This document shows, piece after piece, positions 1 to 8,827 of a stretch of DNA of 64,000 nt. Position 1 is the stretch's first letter; each line of letters opens with the position of its first letter. Under the pieces are notes generated by a model that was given only the letters and a program-made list of their open reading frames with translations, searched no databases and was not told the origin of the DNA. Made by a program: the position numbers and the translations under genes. The DNA lies in NCBI GenBank assembly GCA_946902875.1, contig OX336349.1:20235891-20299890 (forward strand), read 5' to 3'. This DNA comes from Nematopogon swammerdamellus. Lineage: Eukaryota; Arthropoda; Insecta; Lepidoptera; Adelidae.

Positions 1-300
1 TAAAACAAAGTAACTTACTCCATGACCATCCCTTACTGATGTGATGATTGATTAGTATTTTAATGACTAGCTGTGCCTGCGGCTCCGCCCGCTCACATAT
101 TTGACTTCTCTGCTAACCTCATAAGCCATTTAGTGTGATGCTAAGTAGCTTATATATAATTGATCGGAAGAATCAAGCTATTCGTAGACACAAACTATAT
201 TAAAATCGGTTCAGTGGTCCTCAAGTTATAAGCGGACAGACAGAGCGACAGACAGATCACTATATCTCCGAACGGACAACGATTTGGCCGAAGCGCCCAT
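1..300. repeat. Two interspersed lepidopteran-type repeats
   Basis: Positions 1-40 are the reverse complement of a repeat that recurs at 41259-41350 and around 5490/5995 (core 'gggatggtcatggag'). Positions 64-260 belong to a second family with the core 'gcccgctcacatatttgact' and a tail of 'gcggacagacagac'. Further copies of the second family lie at 20560-20975 and 57117-57350. No reading frame is seen. Class is uncertain; a non-autonomous DNA element or Helitron-like repeat is possible. Confidence 0.6.
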
Positions 301-565
301 AGTAACTATTGATTTAATTTAAAAACCCAATTCAACCATGTAATACTCATTGCTATTGGAGGGGTGTACCAAAGTGCCCATCCTCCTTTGAGCATGTACT
401 CACATTCCATTTGTGACTTTGACAGTAACCATTGCTTTATCTTTGATTTATGCAGACTGGTGCCTGTTTTCATTCCATTCCATATTTTCGCCATACGACA
501 CAGGAACGATTTCGAAAAGCGAAGCCTTCTGACGTGACCTGCCAATCCGTTCCTCATCTGTGGAA
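300..565 (-). mobile_element. LINE 3'-end fragment
   Basis: On the minus strand an open stretch contains RFSKSFLCRMAKIWNGM. This matches the C-terminal 'SFLxRTAKxWNxLP' block found at the end of many arthropod CR1/Jockey-type LINE polymerases. The same block recurs at 36480-36660, 38300-38520, 43731-44240 and 56450-56520. It is a short, 5'-truncated, dead copy. Confidence 0.5.
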
Positions 566-1600
566 GCAATGTGGAAGCAGGGCACGTGTATGCAAATTAA
601 ATTTCTAAAAATAAATCGGCGAGGCGCTCGTTCTTCTAAAAACCTTAAGGCGAGAATAAGGGTCAAAAGGTCAACTTTAAACGAAATTATTGAGCTATTG
701 GTAAATCAAAATAAAAAATCGGCAAAAAATATATGTTATGTATTGATGTTTAATTAACAAACGTAGCGAAAAAAAATTATTTTACTACTTTGAAAAGGTG
801 TTAAATAAATCTCCAAAAAATAACGAAAAGTACGAAAATTGTACATTCAAGTTAAATTATCTTGAGAAGCATAAATTGTTTCAATACAAGACCCTCATAG
901 AAACATAGATAATATTTTTCCCTACAATCGTAGCGAAATAAATATTTTGTTCCATCTTTCCAACACGTGAAATTTAATCAATAGTGTGATTTTCGCGCAA
1001 ACGTTCATCGTCGGCGCGACGTATCAGCCACCGCACGAGTAGAACGAATCTCGCACCTATTACATCTGCATACGGTTCGTGTTTCAAGCATCAGTGCTGG
1101 AGTAGCACGGTTTGAGTCCTATTTCCGCCTTAAGAGGATTCATATGGAAAAACAAAAATGCAATTTCGGCGCACTGAGCAATCGAGCGCAGTGCGCGCGT
1201 GTCCTATAAAATCCTCTTAATAACCCTCTCCCTCATTTAAACCCTTCACCCCCAATTCGAAAATTCTCCCCTTCCAATATTGCCCTCTTCGCCGAAATAT
1301 GCGTCGTTTGAAATTTCTTTTCACATTTACTAATGACCGAAACAAAACAGGGGTCAGCGAAGTTTCAACGTTTGTTATTTTGCACGAGTCAGTAAGCCTG
1401 GATACGAAATACGGCATCGTTTGTATGAGAACCAAGGTAGCCGCCAAAGGGGTGTGAAGTCTGAGGCGGGAGCGGCGCATGGAACGCCGTGATTGGCCGA
1501 GCGAGTAGGTAGCCAAGTGACGCCAGTCTTCCATACGTTTGAACGGGATTCATACAATAAGTCGCTCATTGTGTCGATTCGCGATGAAAAGATGAAACGG
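566..1600. other. AT-rich stretch with no recognised gene
   Basis: No reading frame here resembles a protein. A short inverted pair ('cttaagaggatt' near 1130 and 'aatcctcttaa' near 1209) and a GC-richer patch (1380-1540) are the only structure. The 22-mer at about 1384-1405 recurs inverted at about 3617-3638, so both may be ends or pieces of one repeat family. Confidence 0.3.
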
Positions 1601-2032
1601 ATTTAACAATATTTAACCCTTCTTTACATCAAGGGAATAATATAACTTTCTCTTAAATGAACAAAGGCAACGCCCCTTTCACAATTTTGCGAATTTGCAG
1701 ATTTTCGCATAAACACGATAATAGTTCTAAGTTCTGAGATACCTCGGATACTTTATTAGAAATCTACATAAAATTTCCAAAACAATGATATGTAAGACCT
1801 CGTACATTGGTATTATCTTATTGGAGTATTTGTTATTGGAATTTTCCAAAATTAAAAAAATAATGTTAGAAAGTCGAAAAGTTTTGTAACCAAAAAAAAA
1901 ATAATTATATTATTAACAACTATTTGCTAATTACTTAGCCAACGATATGACAAATTATATTGCAATATGACTTCGCGAAAAATTCGCGAAAATCTACCCT
2001 ACCATAAAAAATTTATGAGTACCCACCTCTAT

Positions 2033-2148
2033 ATTTAATTTTTTTACGGTAAATGAGGTTTTCCAGGCTTTGCCTTTTTTAACAAACTAACCAGCCATAC
2101 CCACCTGGATATTTAATTTTTTTACGGTAAAATCAGGTTTTCCAGGTA
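2033..2148. repeat. Two-copy direct repeat of about 80 bp
   Basis: The block 'atatttaatttttttacggt' followed by 'ttttccagg' occurs at about 2031-2070 and again at 2110-2148. It leads into the 100-bp tandem array at 2151. Nothing recognisable lies between 1601 and 2030. Confidence 0.6.
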
Positions 2149-2150
2149 TG

Positions 2151-2482
2151 ACCAAAACAAATTATCACGTGATAGATGGGTAGATCTCATCGAGACGTTC
2201 AGTTTGAGTACCAACACGATGGGTCTAAGTTCAGTGGTTCTCGAGATATGACCAAAACAAATTAACACGTGACAGATGGGTAGATCTCATCGAGACGTTC
2301 AGTTTGAGTACCAACACGATGGGTCTAAGTTCAGTGGTTCTCGAGATATGACCAAAACAAATTAACACGTGACAGATGGGTAGATCTCACCGAGACGTTC
2401 AGTTTGAGTACCAACACGATGGGTCTAAGTCCAGTGGTTCTGTAGATATGACCAAAACTAATGATCACGTGACAGATGATAA
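2151..2482. repeat. 100-bp tandem repeat, 3.3 copies
   Basis: The unit begins 'accaaaacaaatta' and includes 'gacgttcagtttgagtacca'. Starts fall at 2151, 2251, 2351 and 2451, a period of exactly 100 bp, and the last copy is truncated. Copies differ by only a few substitutions. The end of each unit, 'tcagtggttctcgagatatg', matches the 'ttcagtggttctcgagtta' segment of the interspersed repeats at 20900 and 57260. The array therefore looks like an expanded internal piece of that family. Confidence 0.85.
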
Positions 2483-2519
2483 TTCCGACCCCTCACTCGC
2501 ATGATCGCATGGCATTTCG

Positions 2520-2800
2520 CATTTAGATGCTAGCTAGCTAGCTAGCAGCGGAGCGCAGGCGCTATATAGCATTTAGCATTTAGCAGTACCACAGATAATA
2601 AATAGCACATACTTCATTGCTTTGTGCGTTCCAAAACAAACGAACCAACAAAGTTTTACGAACGAAACAGCAATGCTAACTAAAATTAAATGTGATTATT
2701 GCTTAGCATTTAGCATTAATTTTTATTCATCAGGGCGCTTAGCAGTGCTAAATGCTAACGGGGTATTCATTATGAATTAATTTTGTTAATGCTAAGCATA
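2520..2800. repeat. Clustered 'tagcattt' motifs and (gcta)n run
   Basis: A short (gcta)n tract at about 2528-2547 is followed by repeated 'tagcatttagca' motifs in both orientations up to about 2800. No reading frame is present. It may be the degraded end of a DNA element with subterminal repeats. Confidence 0.4.
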
Positions 2801-2999
2801 ACAAGACAATTCCCGGTAGACGCATGACCTAAAGAAATTAATTCCTTTAGAGTCGCTCAAAAGTAAAAACCGGTAGGTACTGGTTGAATGAAAAAAGCGC
2901 GATAAACGAATATTGAACGAGGAAACCTGCTGAGGTTGACTAGAAGAAATGTCCTTTGGCAATAAGGCAGAATGCATGAAATATCTGTATACTGTCTAC

Positions 3000-3229
3000 T
3001 TGGTGGTAGGGTTTAACCCGCCCGGGTTGGTACCACCGCACTGAATGAAACGTCGGTCAAAACGGCTATGTAAAATAGTTTGTGTTTTCCGACCAGTTCA
3101 GTGTAGCCGGCACGATCAAAGGGGGAAGCACTGACATGGCACCTAGCTGACCCGGTGTTATGGGCTGGCATCACGGACGTTGTAGGTGATGTAGCCAACC
3201 GTGTCAGTTTCCATAAAAAAAAAAAAAAT
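3000..3229 (+). mobile_element. SINE, 5'-truncated (body plus poly-A)
   Basis: Starts inside the shared SINE body 'tggtggtagggtttaacccg' and continues through 'gtccagttcagtgtagcc'-type sequence to 'gtgtcagtttccat' and a poly-A run at 3214-3228. The same body and tail occur in at least fifteen other copies in this window. Confidence 0.85.
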
Positions 3230-3985
3230 ACATTTAACATACATATTTATCAATAAACAAAAAAAATTACAAGAGCTAATTGCATCCAACACGATAGTCG
3301 ACCTATGGTGGGTAAGCAGAAAAGAGCTCTCCATACATATTTACGCCGATGTTTGTTACTGAAATTCAAGCTAAAAATGCTATCAAATTGAATGAAAGTA
3401 CTTACTCGTGAAAGGTGACTCCATCTGTGTTCAAGTTTGAATTTTTCGACGACTTTTTGCACCAAAGCACTGCACAATGAGGCATTTTGTGACAGACGCG
3501 CACGTTCGCTCCGCCTGAGCGGCGGACGGAGACTAAGATCGGTCGCCGGCGCTAGACTGACGCGCTGGCGCGTGTGCGCCGACGCGCGGCTACCCCTGTC
3601 CTCCTATGTATAGCGTATCCAGGCTTACTGACTCGTGGTTATTTTGTTTCAGGGGTGGTGGCGTGAGGCAATAGGCTTTGTAGGAGAAGGAAGGCTTCGG
3701 AGGAGAGGGCGCGGACTTCCGACGCTATTCTGGATGGGTTCGTGACCGAAATTTATTTTCTAACCAACTGTTTCATAATATTTTGAAGTTGGGATTTGGT
3801 ATCCCTTGCCTTCGACAGCAATTAATGGTGTTTTGCAACCACAGGTGGATAATCATGAAACAATGTTTTTATTTTATTTAGTTTTTATATTTTTTTTATC
3901 GACTTGAAAGACGTAAATCTTTAATCCGTGCCTTCTGCCAGTGTTGACGTACGGGGCTGAAACGTGGATCCTGACGTTGGGCCTG

Positions 3986-4124
3986 TGGCCGTATTCTCTA
4001 ACTTCCTACCGTCAACGTCGGTGACGCTGACTAGTTATGTCTCTGTCTAGTTCATATAATTAGACAGAGACATAACTAGTCAGCGTCACCGACGTTGACG
4101 GTAGGACGTTAGAGAATACGGCCA
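3986..4124. mobile_element. 139-bp palindromic MITE, copy 1
   Basis: An almost perfect fold-back: 'tggccgtattctctaac' at one end and its complement at the other, with 'gactagttatgtctctgtct' running towards the centre on both arms. It interrupts the RTE fragment. Removing it together with one copy of the flanking CTG (3983-3985 and 4125-4127) restores a plausible RTE reading, so the target-site duplication is probably 3 bp. A second copy lies at 6933-7071. Confidence 0.85.
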
Positions 4125-4349
4125 CTGGTCCACTAATTCAAATTCGCTCAGCGAGCTATGAAAGAGCGATACTCGGCAATTCTTTGATCGATAAAATCCG
4201 CAATGAAGAATTAAGTTAATCGACATTGTTGAGAAAATTTGCAATCTGATGTGGCAGTGGGCTGGGCACATCTGTCTCAGACCCGATACCGGCTGGGGTA
4301 GGCGGGTGCTCGAATGGAGGCCACGCACAAGCAAACGTAACGTGGTACT

Positions 4350-4350
<1 letters not shown>

Positions 4351-4380
<30 letters not shown>
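4351..4380. repeat. Run of 30 cytosines
   Basis: Thirty consecutive C interrupt the RTE coding remnant between 'cgtggtacta' and 'ggctaggtgaac'. It may be real or a sequencing or assembly collapse point. Length is unreliable in any case. Confidence 0.9.
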
Positions 4381-4382
<2 letters not shown>

Positions 4383-4569
4383 CTAGGTGAACAGAAGACC
4401 TAAAAAAGGTAGCCGGGAGTGGATGTTTGAGAAGAGCGGAAGACCGCGTCTGGTGGTGTGCCTTGGGTGAGGGCTATCTCCAGCAGTGGACTGATGCAGA
4501 CTGACGGTCAATAGTTCCAAAAACAATAGGTAATATGTATAATATATAATAAATAAATTATTAAGTATT

Positions 4570-4760
4570 AGGTATAATTAGTAGCGGAGCGAATCAGCCT
4601 GGCGATCCAGAGGGGGGCGCCGCCGCTTCAGTCATGGGGACCATGCTTATGGTCCCTGTGGACGACTATTTATATTTTTAGGTCTAGATTTATTTATTTT
4701 TGTTAATATTGTGTGTTCAATAAAAGTGTATTGTAATATTTTTATTTTGGAAATCATAAA
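4570..4760 (+). mobile_element. LINE 3' end, 'SLAIQRG' family
   Basis: Plus-strand remnants read RISLAIQRG and then, after a frameshift in a G-rich run, a short C-terminal peptide ending in a stop near 4680. A 3' UTR with an AATAAA-like signal follows ('caataaaagtg'). The same terminal peptide block occurs in the LINE tails at 49328-49804 and 49985-50194. Confidence 0.55.
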
Positions 4761-5499
4761 TTCGGTATGATTTGTATTTTTTATTAAAGACAATTTTATT
4801 GTTTTATATTATTTAATTTTTGCAAGTATTAGTAAGTGTAGATAATTTTATGTATTTTGAAGATTGAAGATGCATTTTTTTATTTTAATTTATTTAATTT
4901 GTATTATATTTATTTTAATCTTTTATTGTTTACTATACTATATTGTATTTGAATTTGTTGCATGTGCAATGGGACAAGTGCCTGAATAAATAAACGATAT
5001 TATTTGATTTGATTTGAATATTTTGTATGAGTGTCGCAAGAATAGTGCGCCGATAGTTACACAACAGAATGTACAAGAAACCTTTGAGGAAATATTATAC
5101 ATATAATATTATTAATATTTTACATATAATATTATAAATACTTTAAACGTAGGCGAGGCGCGATCGCAGCAGCGCGCAGTCGTCTCTCGCGTTCGACTAA
5201 GAGACTTGAGGATCGTGAACCGCAACTCGGTGGAACATGTTAGTTGGCCGAGTGATTTATCTAGTACGCTAGTACATAATATATCTTTGCAAGAAACATA
5301 CATCTGTGCTGCATAAATACAACAAACAGACAAGCTGAACAGCTGTGACCACAAACAACATCAGTCCATCGATTACTTAGCGATGAGCGATCATCAGTCG
5401 CGCTCATTTACTCCTGTTGTGTCATAAATTCTATTGAATCGTGTGCTCGTATTAGTGTAAAAACTTATATTGTCATCAATACTAATAATAAATCTGTAA
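4761..5499. other. AT-rich stretch, possible second P-like fragment
   Basis: No gene is recognised. The 22-bp string at 5078-5099 is the exact reverse complement of the sequence just upstream of the THAP exon (about 5790-5811). This suggests part of a second, oppositely oriented copy of that element, without its THAP exon. The remainder is AT-rich or unassigned. Confidence 0.3.
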
Positions 5500-5508
5500 G
5501 GGATGGTC

Positions 5509-5985
5509 TAGCTAGAACGATAAAAAAAGGTATGGACCCCGAACCCTATCCTCGCCAGCGTAACACGATATAAGTAAAAGCATACTTGTTTCATTGGACG
5601 GTCACGCGCTGGCCCGTCAGTCTGTCATCGGCTGCGTTGGCAAAAACCTGTTTAAAACAAAGATATATTACGTACTAGATAAAGCACTCTACCGCTCGAC
5701 TCTGTGCTCCGCCTCCCCGCTACCTTACCCCAAACCTCAGCCGCTCGAACACCGCTTGTCTGTATATTTGTTCGGAGCGAGAACTCTATATAATATTTCC
5801 TCAAAGGTTTAAAATGCCCGCATGCTCTGTGTTTACGTGTAAAAACACTACAGCCAAGTTTAGTGTGCACAATAGTGGAATATCTTATCATCGGTAAGTA
5901 CACTCCGCTCCCCGCAACTCGGCGAAGCTAGTTCTCATACAAGCATTCGACAGTCCGGCGTCCATAGCTTTTTTTATCGTTCTAG
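5509..5985 (+). mobile_element. P-element-like mini-transposon carrying a THAP exon
   Basis: Inverted ends 'tagaacgataaaaaaagg' (5513 on) and the complement ending at 5984 match over about 25 bp with one mismatch. The 9-bp string gggatggtc (5500-5508 and 5986-5994) flanks it as a direct repeat; P elements make 8-bp duplications. The unoccupied version of the host repeat, 'gggatggtcatggag', is at 41280-41300. Inside sits an upstream region, the ATG and first exon of a THAP protein, and a splice donor, then only about 66 bp before the right-hand inverted repeat begins. The rest of any transposase is missing, so it is non-autonomous. Confidence 0.7.
5814..5893 (+). CDS. THAP-domain first exon (partial, P-like transposase)
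   Basis: The reading from the ATG begins MPACSVFTCKN and ends GISYHR at a canonical donor, gtaagt, at 5894. THAP zinc fingers begin with this pattern (MPxCxVxxCxNR, then GISFHRFP), and the known exon boundary often falls just after HR. The exon gives 26 full codons plus two bases (phase 2). The two leading cysteines of the C2CH finger are visible; the C and H of the second half would be encoded downstream and are absent. In P-superfamily transposases THAP is the N-terminal DNA-binding domain. An AT-rich 'ctatataat' lies about 30 bp upstream. No following exon is visible in the element, so as it stands it is a broken gene. Confidence 0.7.
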
Positions 5986-6170
5986 GGGATGGTCATGGAG
6001 TAAGTTACTTTGTTTTATGAGATACTGAGTTTGTAGACACTATGTATGATACTAAAACTAAATTCCGCGCGCCGAAATTTAAGGCACGGTAGCGGGCTTA
6101 CTTAATTTCTTCTTTTTAAATATCAATTTCACGCGAGCGAAGCCGCAGGCAAAAGCTAATTCATTCATAA
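5986..6170 (+). repeat. Interspersed repeat, right part
   Basis: Continues the host repeat interrupted by the P-like element: 'catggagtaagttactttg', 'gtatgatactaaaactaaat', then 'ttcacgcgagcgaagccgc'. The full-length relative is at 41255-41640. Confidence 0.65.
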
Positions 6171-6264
6171 CACATGTCATGAACAAATTGGAAAGTCGCT
6201 AGAAAACGCAATTCCAATGTGCAAGTACAACTAGATTTTTTTTTTAAATGTAATAATGAATATT

Positions 6265-6380
6265 GTACCGTGTGGGGCAGTAAAAATAATAATCCCACTG
6301 CATATCTCCCCGTGCATGTCGTAAAAGGCGTCTAAGGGATAAGGACAAGATGCCGTGTTAAAGAGCGACAGGACAGGTTT
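6265..6380 (+). mobile_element. SINE fragment (head module plus start of tail 2)
   Basis: Begins 'gtaccgtgtggggcag', continues through 'ccccgtgcatgtcgtaaaag' and 'aaggacaagatgccgtg', and is truncated after about 115 bp. It matches the 5' parts of copies such as 28419-28745. Confidence 0.75.
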
Positions 6381-6591
6381 CCTTATGCCAAATGATAATG
6401 ACGAATAATAGATGTCGATGTCATCATGTGACATATAAAAAAAATTATCCGACGACGACAATAGATCGAAATATTATTTTTTATTTCAAATGTACATAAT
6501 ATAGGTATATATTAAAAATTACTAAAACCAAATATTCGTATAAAAAAGTATTTAATTCATAGTCAGTCTCTACGGTCGCTAGCCCGTACTT

Positions 6592-6767
6592 ACGTAATAA
6601 AGCGGCTGTTCGCTCGCAGCGTATCTGCTTGTTCGCTACGAAGTTCTGGTTAATTGAAAAGTTTCTCGAGTTGAGTTGGAGCATGCTTGGGGCTTGAGGA
6701 TGCAAATTATTTAGAGATGGCCAGCTAATGTTTGGCAGATTTACGTTTTTTAGGGTTAAACGCGCCA
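6592..6767 (-). CDS. Possible first exon, unidentified
   Basis: On the minus strand an ATG at 6767 opens a frame beginning MARLTLKNVNLPNISW, rich in N, S, L and R. It runs about 58 codons to a strong donor-like 'cgtaagtacg' near 6593. Composition would suit an N-terminal mitochondrial presequence, but I recognise no homologue and see no downstream exon between 1 and 6590. The ATG lies at the edge of an interspersed repeat that carries 'atagatggcg', so a chance frame is possible. Confidence 0.22.
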
Positions 6768-6769
6768 TC

Positions 6770-6925
6770 TACCGTATAGATTATGAAGTATTTTAACTAA
6801 TCATGACGTTTAACTAATATGATTTCATAACACGCCATAGATGGCGTGAGTGGCGCTAGCCATGACATGGCGATACGGAACAATCGGTGCGCGAGTTCGA
6901 CTCGCACTTGGCCGGTTTTTTATGA
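6770..6925 (-). repeat. 'ggccaagtgcgagtcg' interspersed repeat
   Basis: Contains 'catagatggcgtgag', 'catgacatggcgatacgg' and 'gagttcgactcgcacttggc'. The same series is seen at 32260-32405 and 7206-7312. It is a common non-coding interspersed family; class unknown. Confidence 0.6.
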
Positions 6926-6932
6926 AAACCAG

Positions 6933-7071
6933 TGGCCGTATTCTCTAACGTCCCACCGTCAACGTCGGTGACGCTGACTAGTTATGTCTCTGTCTAATTA
7001 TATGAACTAGACAGAGACATAACTAGTCAGCGTCACCGACGTTGACGGTAGGACGTTAGAGAATACGGCCA
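6933..7071. mobile_element. 139-bp palindromic MITE, copy 2
   Basis: Same length and sequence family as 3986-4124, again nearly self-complementary over its whole length. Flanking triplets are CAG (left) and CTG (right), compatible with a CWG target. The two copies differ at only a few positions. Confidence 0.85.
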
Positions 7072-7205
7072 CTGCTCGGCTGTTGTGCCGAGGACCAATG
7101 GTGCAGGCGGCAGGGCCAATGTCAGCTCTCTCCAAACGAAACCGCTCTTAGTGTAGGTAGGTACTAGGTGGTAGGGTTTAACACGCCCGGGTTGATAACA
7201 CCGCA

Positions 7206-7312
7206 CTGAATTAAAAAACCGGCCAAGTGCGAGTCGAACTTGCGCACCGAGGGTTCCGTATCGCCATGTCATGGTCAGCGCTGCTTCATACTGCTTTTCG
7301 GTAGATGGCGCG
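7206..7312 (+). repeat. Host repeat, left of the errantivirus
   Basis: The plus strand reads 'ggccaagtgcgagtcgaac', 'gggttccgtatcgccatgtc' and 'ggtagatggcg', then the LTR. The repeat resumes at 13420 with 'cgcgcatacactttttag'. Positions 7163-7207 before it are a short scrap of SINE body ('actaggtggtagggttta'). Confidence 0.65.
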
Positions 7313-7624
7313 AGTTAAGTTTCCACTTGAATAAATTGTCTTTTAAAAAACATTTATTTATTTCGAACAATGATACAATGTGTGCGGTACAAGTGTGAAG
7401 ACGAGAATGGCCACCGGGCACGGTGGCAGGTCTTAAATAATAACTGGTAACTGCGAACATGCAGTTCTAGCTAAATGTCTGGGTGGTCATTCGCTTGGAA
7501 GGTCGGCCATGGGAACCGACATCTTTACTCAATAATAACTGGAAACTGCAACATGCAGTTCTAGATAAATGTGTGGGTGGTCCTTCCGCTTGGAAGGTCG
7601 GCCGTGTGAACTGGCATCTTAACT
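7313..7624 (-). repeat. Errantivirus 3' LTR
   Basis: 312 bp, beginning and ending with the inverted AGTTAAG/CTTAACT typical of the gypsy group. It contains an internal imperfect tandem duplication of about 95 bp ('aacatgcagttctag' twice, 'ttggaaggtcggcc' twice), which on the minus strand lies at the U3 side and may hold duplicated enhancer sequence. AATAAA-type signals ('aaataaataaatg' on the minus strand) lie towards the other end. Confidence 0.93.
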
Positions 7625-7788
7625 CCTCCCTCCTTAAGTGAGAAATCCGCAGGAGCTGTTTTTAGACTCCGAGGATTTCTCGTACAATATGCAATAAGGT
7701 TAAATTTATAAAACAGATAAATAAACAGTGCGATTAAAGCAGAGATATACAATATTATAGTGCCGAGGCTTATAGATCTAGTGTTCAC
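7561..7788 (-). pseudogene. env: Env membrane-anchor remnant
   Basis: The minus-strand frame opens with a hydrophobic stretch of about 20 residues (TIILYISALIALFIYLFY) followed by a basic, short tail. This fits the transmembrane anchor and cytoplasmic tail of an errantivirus Env. It lies just downstream of the main env frame, but an in-frame stop upstream and a frame change near the A/T run at 7850-7862 separate them. The frame runs through the polypurine tract into the LTR, as errantivirus env genes often do. Confidence 0.6.
7625..7634 (-). other. Polypurine tract
   Basis: Directly inside the 3' LTR the minus strand reads GGAGGGAGG, the usual position and composition of the plus-strand priming site for reverse transcription. 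Confidence 0.75.
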
Positions 7789-7860
7789 AATGTCCGGAAT
7801 ATCTTCACCTTACACTGCATGTTGTAATAGCTTAAGATCATCTAGGTTGATTTTTTTTTT

Positions 7861-8640
7861 TTAACTAATGGGTTTTGTGCGGGCTAGTCCTAGCCTTTGC
7901 TGGGGGTCTCCTGGTGCTTGTGGGTGTAGCAGGACGGCAGGGGTCTGCTCCACGGTCTGCATGTCTGTAGAATGTGTCGGTCTGATCTTGATATCGCCGA
8001 TGGTGATCTCGCAGGGTCCGATGTCTGAGAGGAGGTATGTACCCCTCAGTAGTTTGTTGTGTATCTCGTTACTGCATATCTCCGACATGACGGACTCCTT
8101 CCGTGTGTATATTAACCAGCGGTTTCCAGAGATGGCATGAGCTTTCACCTCCTCGATCTCGACTCGGTGTAACTCACAGGACGTTAGGTTGGAGTGGTAC
8201 TTCATTAGATCTTCGATGCGGCTTCCTCTGGTGTATGGTGCCTCTTCCTCGAGTCGGCACAGGTAATATATTCCCTCTAAGGTCTCGCATGGTTTCACGA
8301 CAGACTTGTATTTCAACCCATTCACTAGTAGGTAGGGGAAGTCTGGGATAATTATATGAGTTTGCTGGGTTTTGGGATTGTAAATGGGAATTGGAATGAC
8401 CTTGTAGTATACGTATGTATCCCTCTCTATAAGGGGTATTTCTAGAATAAATACTATCTTTGGACCCTTTGAATACGCTTTGACAATAATATTTTGTTCG
8501 ATTTTAATAAAGTTTTCTCTATTAGCTGCGAATGTTAGCGTTTCAGTTTTTTCGATATCTTGTAGGATTTTAAGAAGGTCTGTGGTGTTTACAATAGATT
8601 GGTACAGTGTGTTAAGCTTGCTGAAGGCCACGGCATTGAT
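7861..8640 (-). pseudogene. env: Env-like protein, N-terminus deleted
   Basis: An open frame of about 260 codons resembling the central ectodomain of errantivirus Env/baculovirus F-like fusion proteins: a helix-rich start, spaced cysteines, and a 'KVIPIPIYNP...YLLV' segment. The signal peptide, cleavage site and fusion peptide expected upstream are missing. The frame is closed by a stop only about 10 codons upstream of the Val-Ala-Phe start region, inside a duplicated junction sequence. The C-terminus runs out of frame near the T-run at 7850-7862, before the membrane anchor. It cannot make a functional envelope as it stands. Confidence 0.7.
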
Positions 8641-8711
8641 TATATATGGTTAGTATATTTACGTAATTGATTGACGGCATTGATTATATATGGTTAGTAT
8701 ATTTACGTAAT
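8631..8711. repeat. 44-bp tandem duplication at the deletion junction
   Basis: The unit starting 'cggcattgattatatatgg' begins at 8631 and again at 8675. It sits exactly where the integrase/env segment is missing, so it probably records the deletion event. Confidence 0.85.
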
Positions 8712-8827
8712 AACTAATAAAAAGATCTTTATGACATCTGTGTTTAAGGATTTCGGTGCTGTTAATAGACTTATTCATAAAACGTGCAATAAGTGTAATC
8801 TTCCTATTTTCTATACTTTGCCTATTA

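Larger units (their letters stand above)
3905..4510 (+). mobile_element. RTE-type LINE, decayed C-terminal part
   Basis: Reading on the plus strand, fragments of the RTE polymerase C-terminus appear in order but in shifted frames: LTYGAETWILT before 3985, then NSLIDKIRNEEL, then RRVLEWRPRTSKRN, then DLKKVAGSG and RRAEDRVWWCALGEGYLQQW. The copy is split by a palindromic MITE at 3986-4124 and by a 30-base C run at 4351-4380. Similar C-terminal remnants lie at 24575, 28010-28260 and 32480-32620. Confidence 0.75.
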
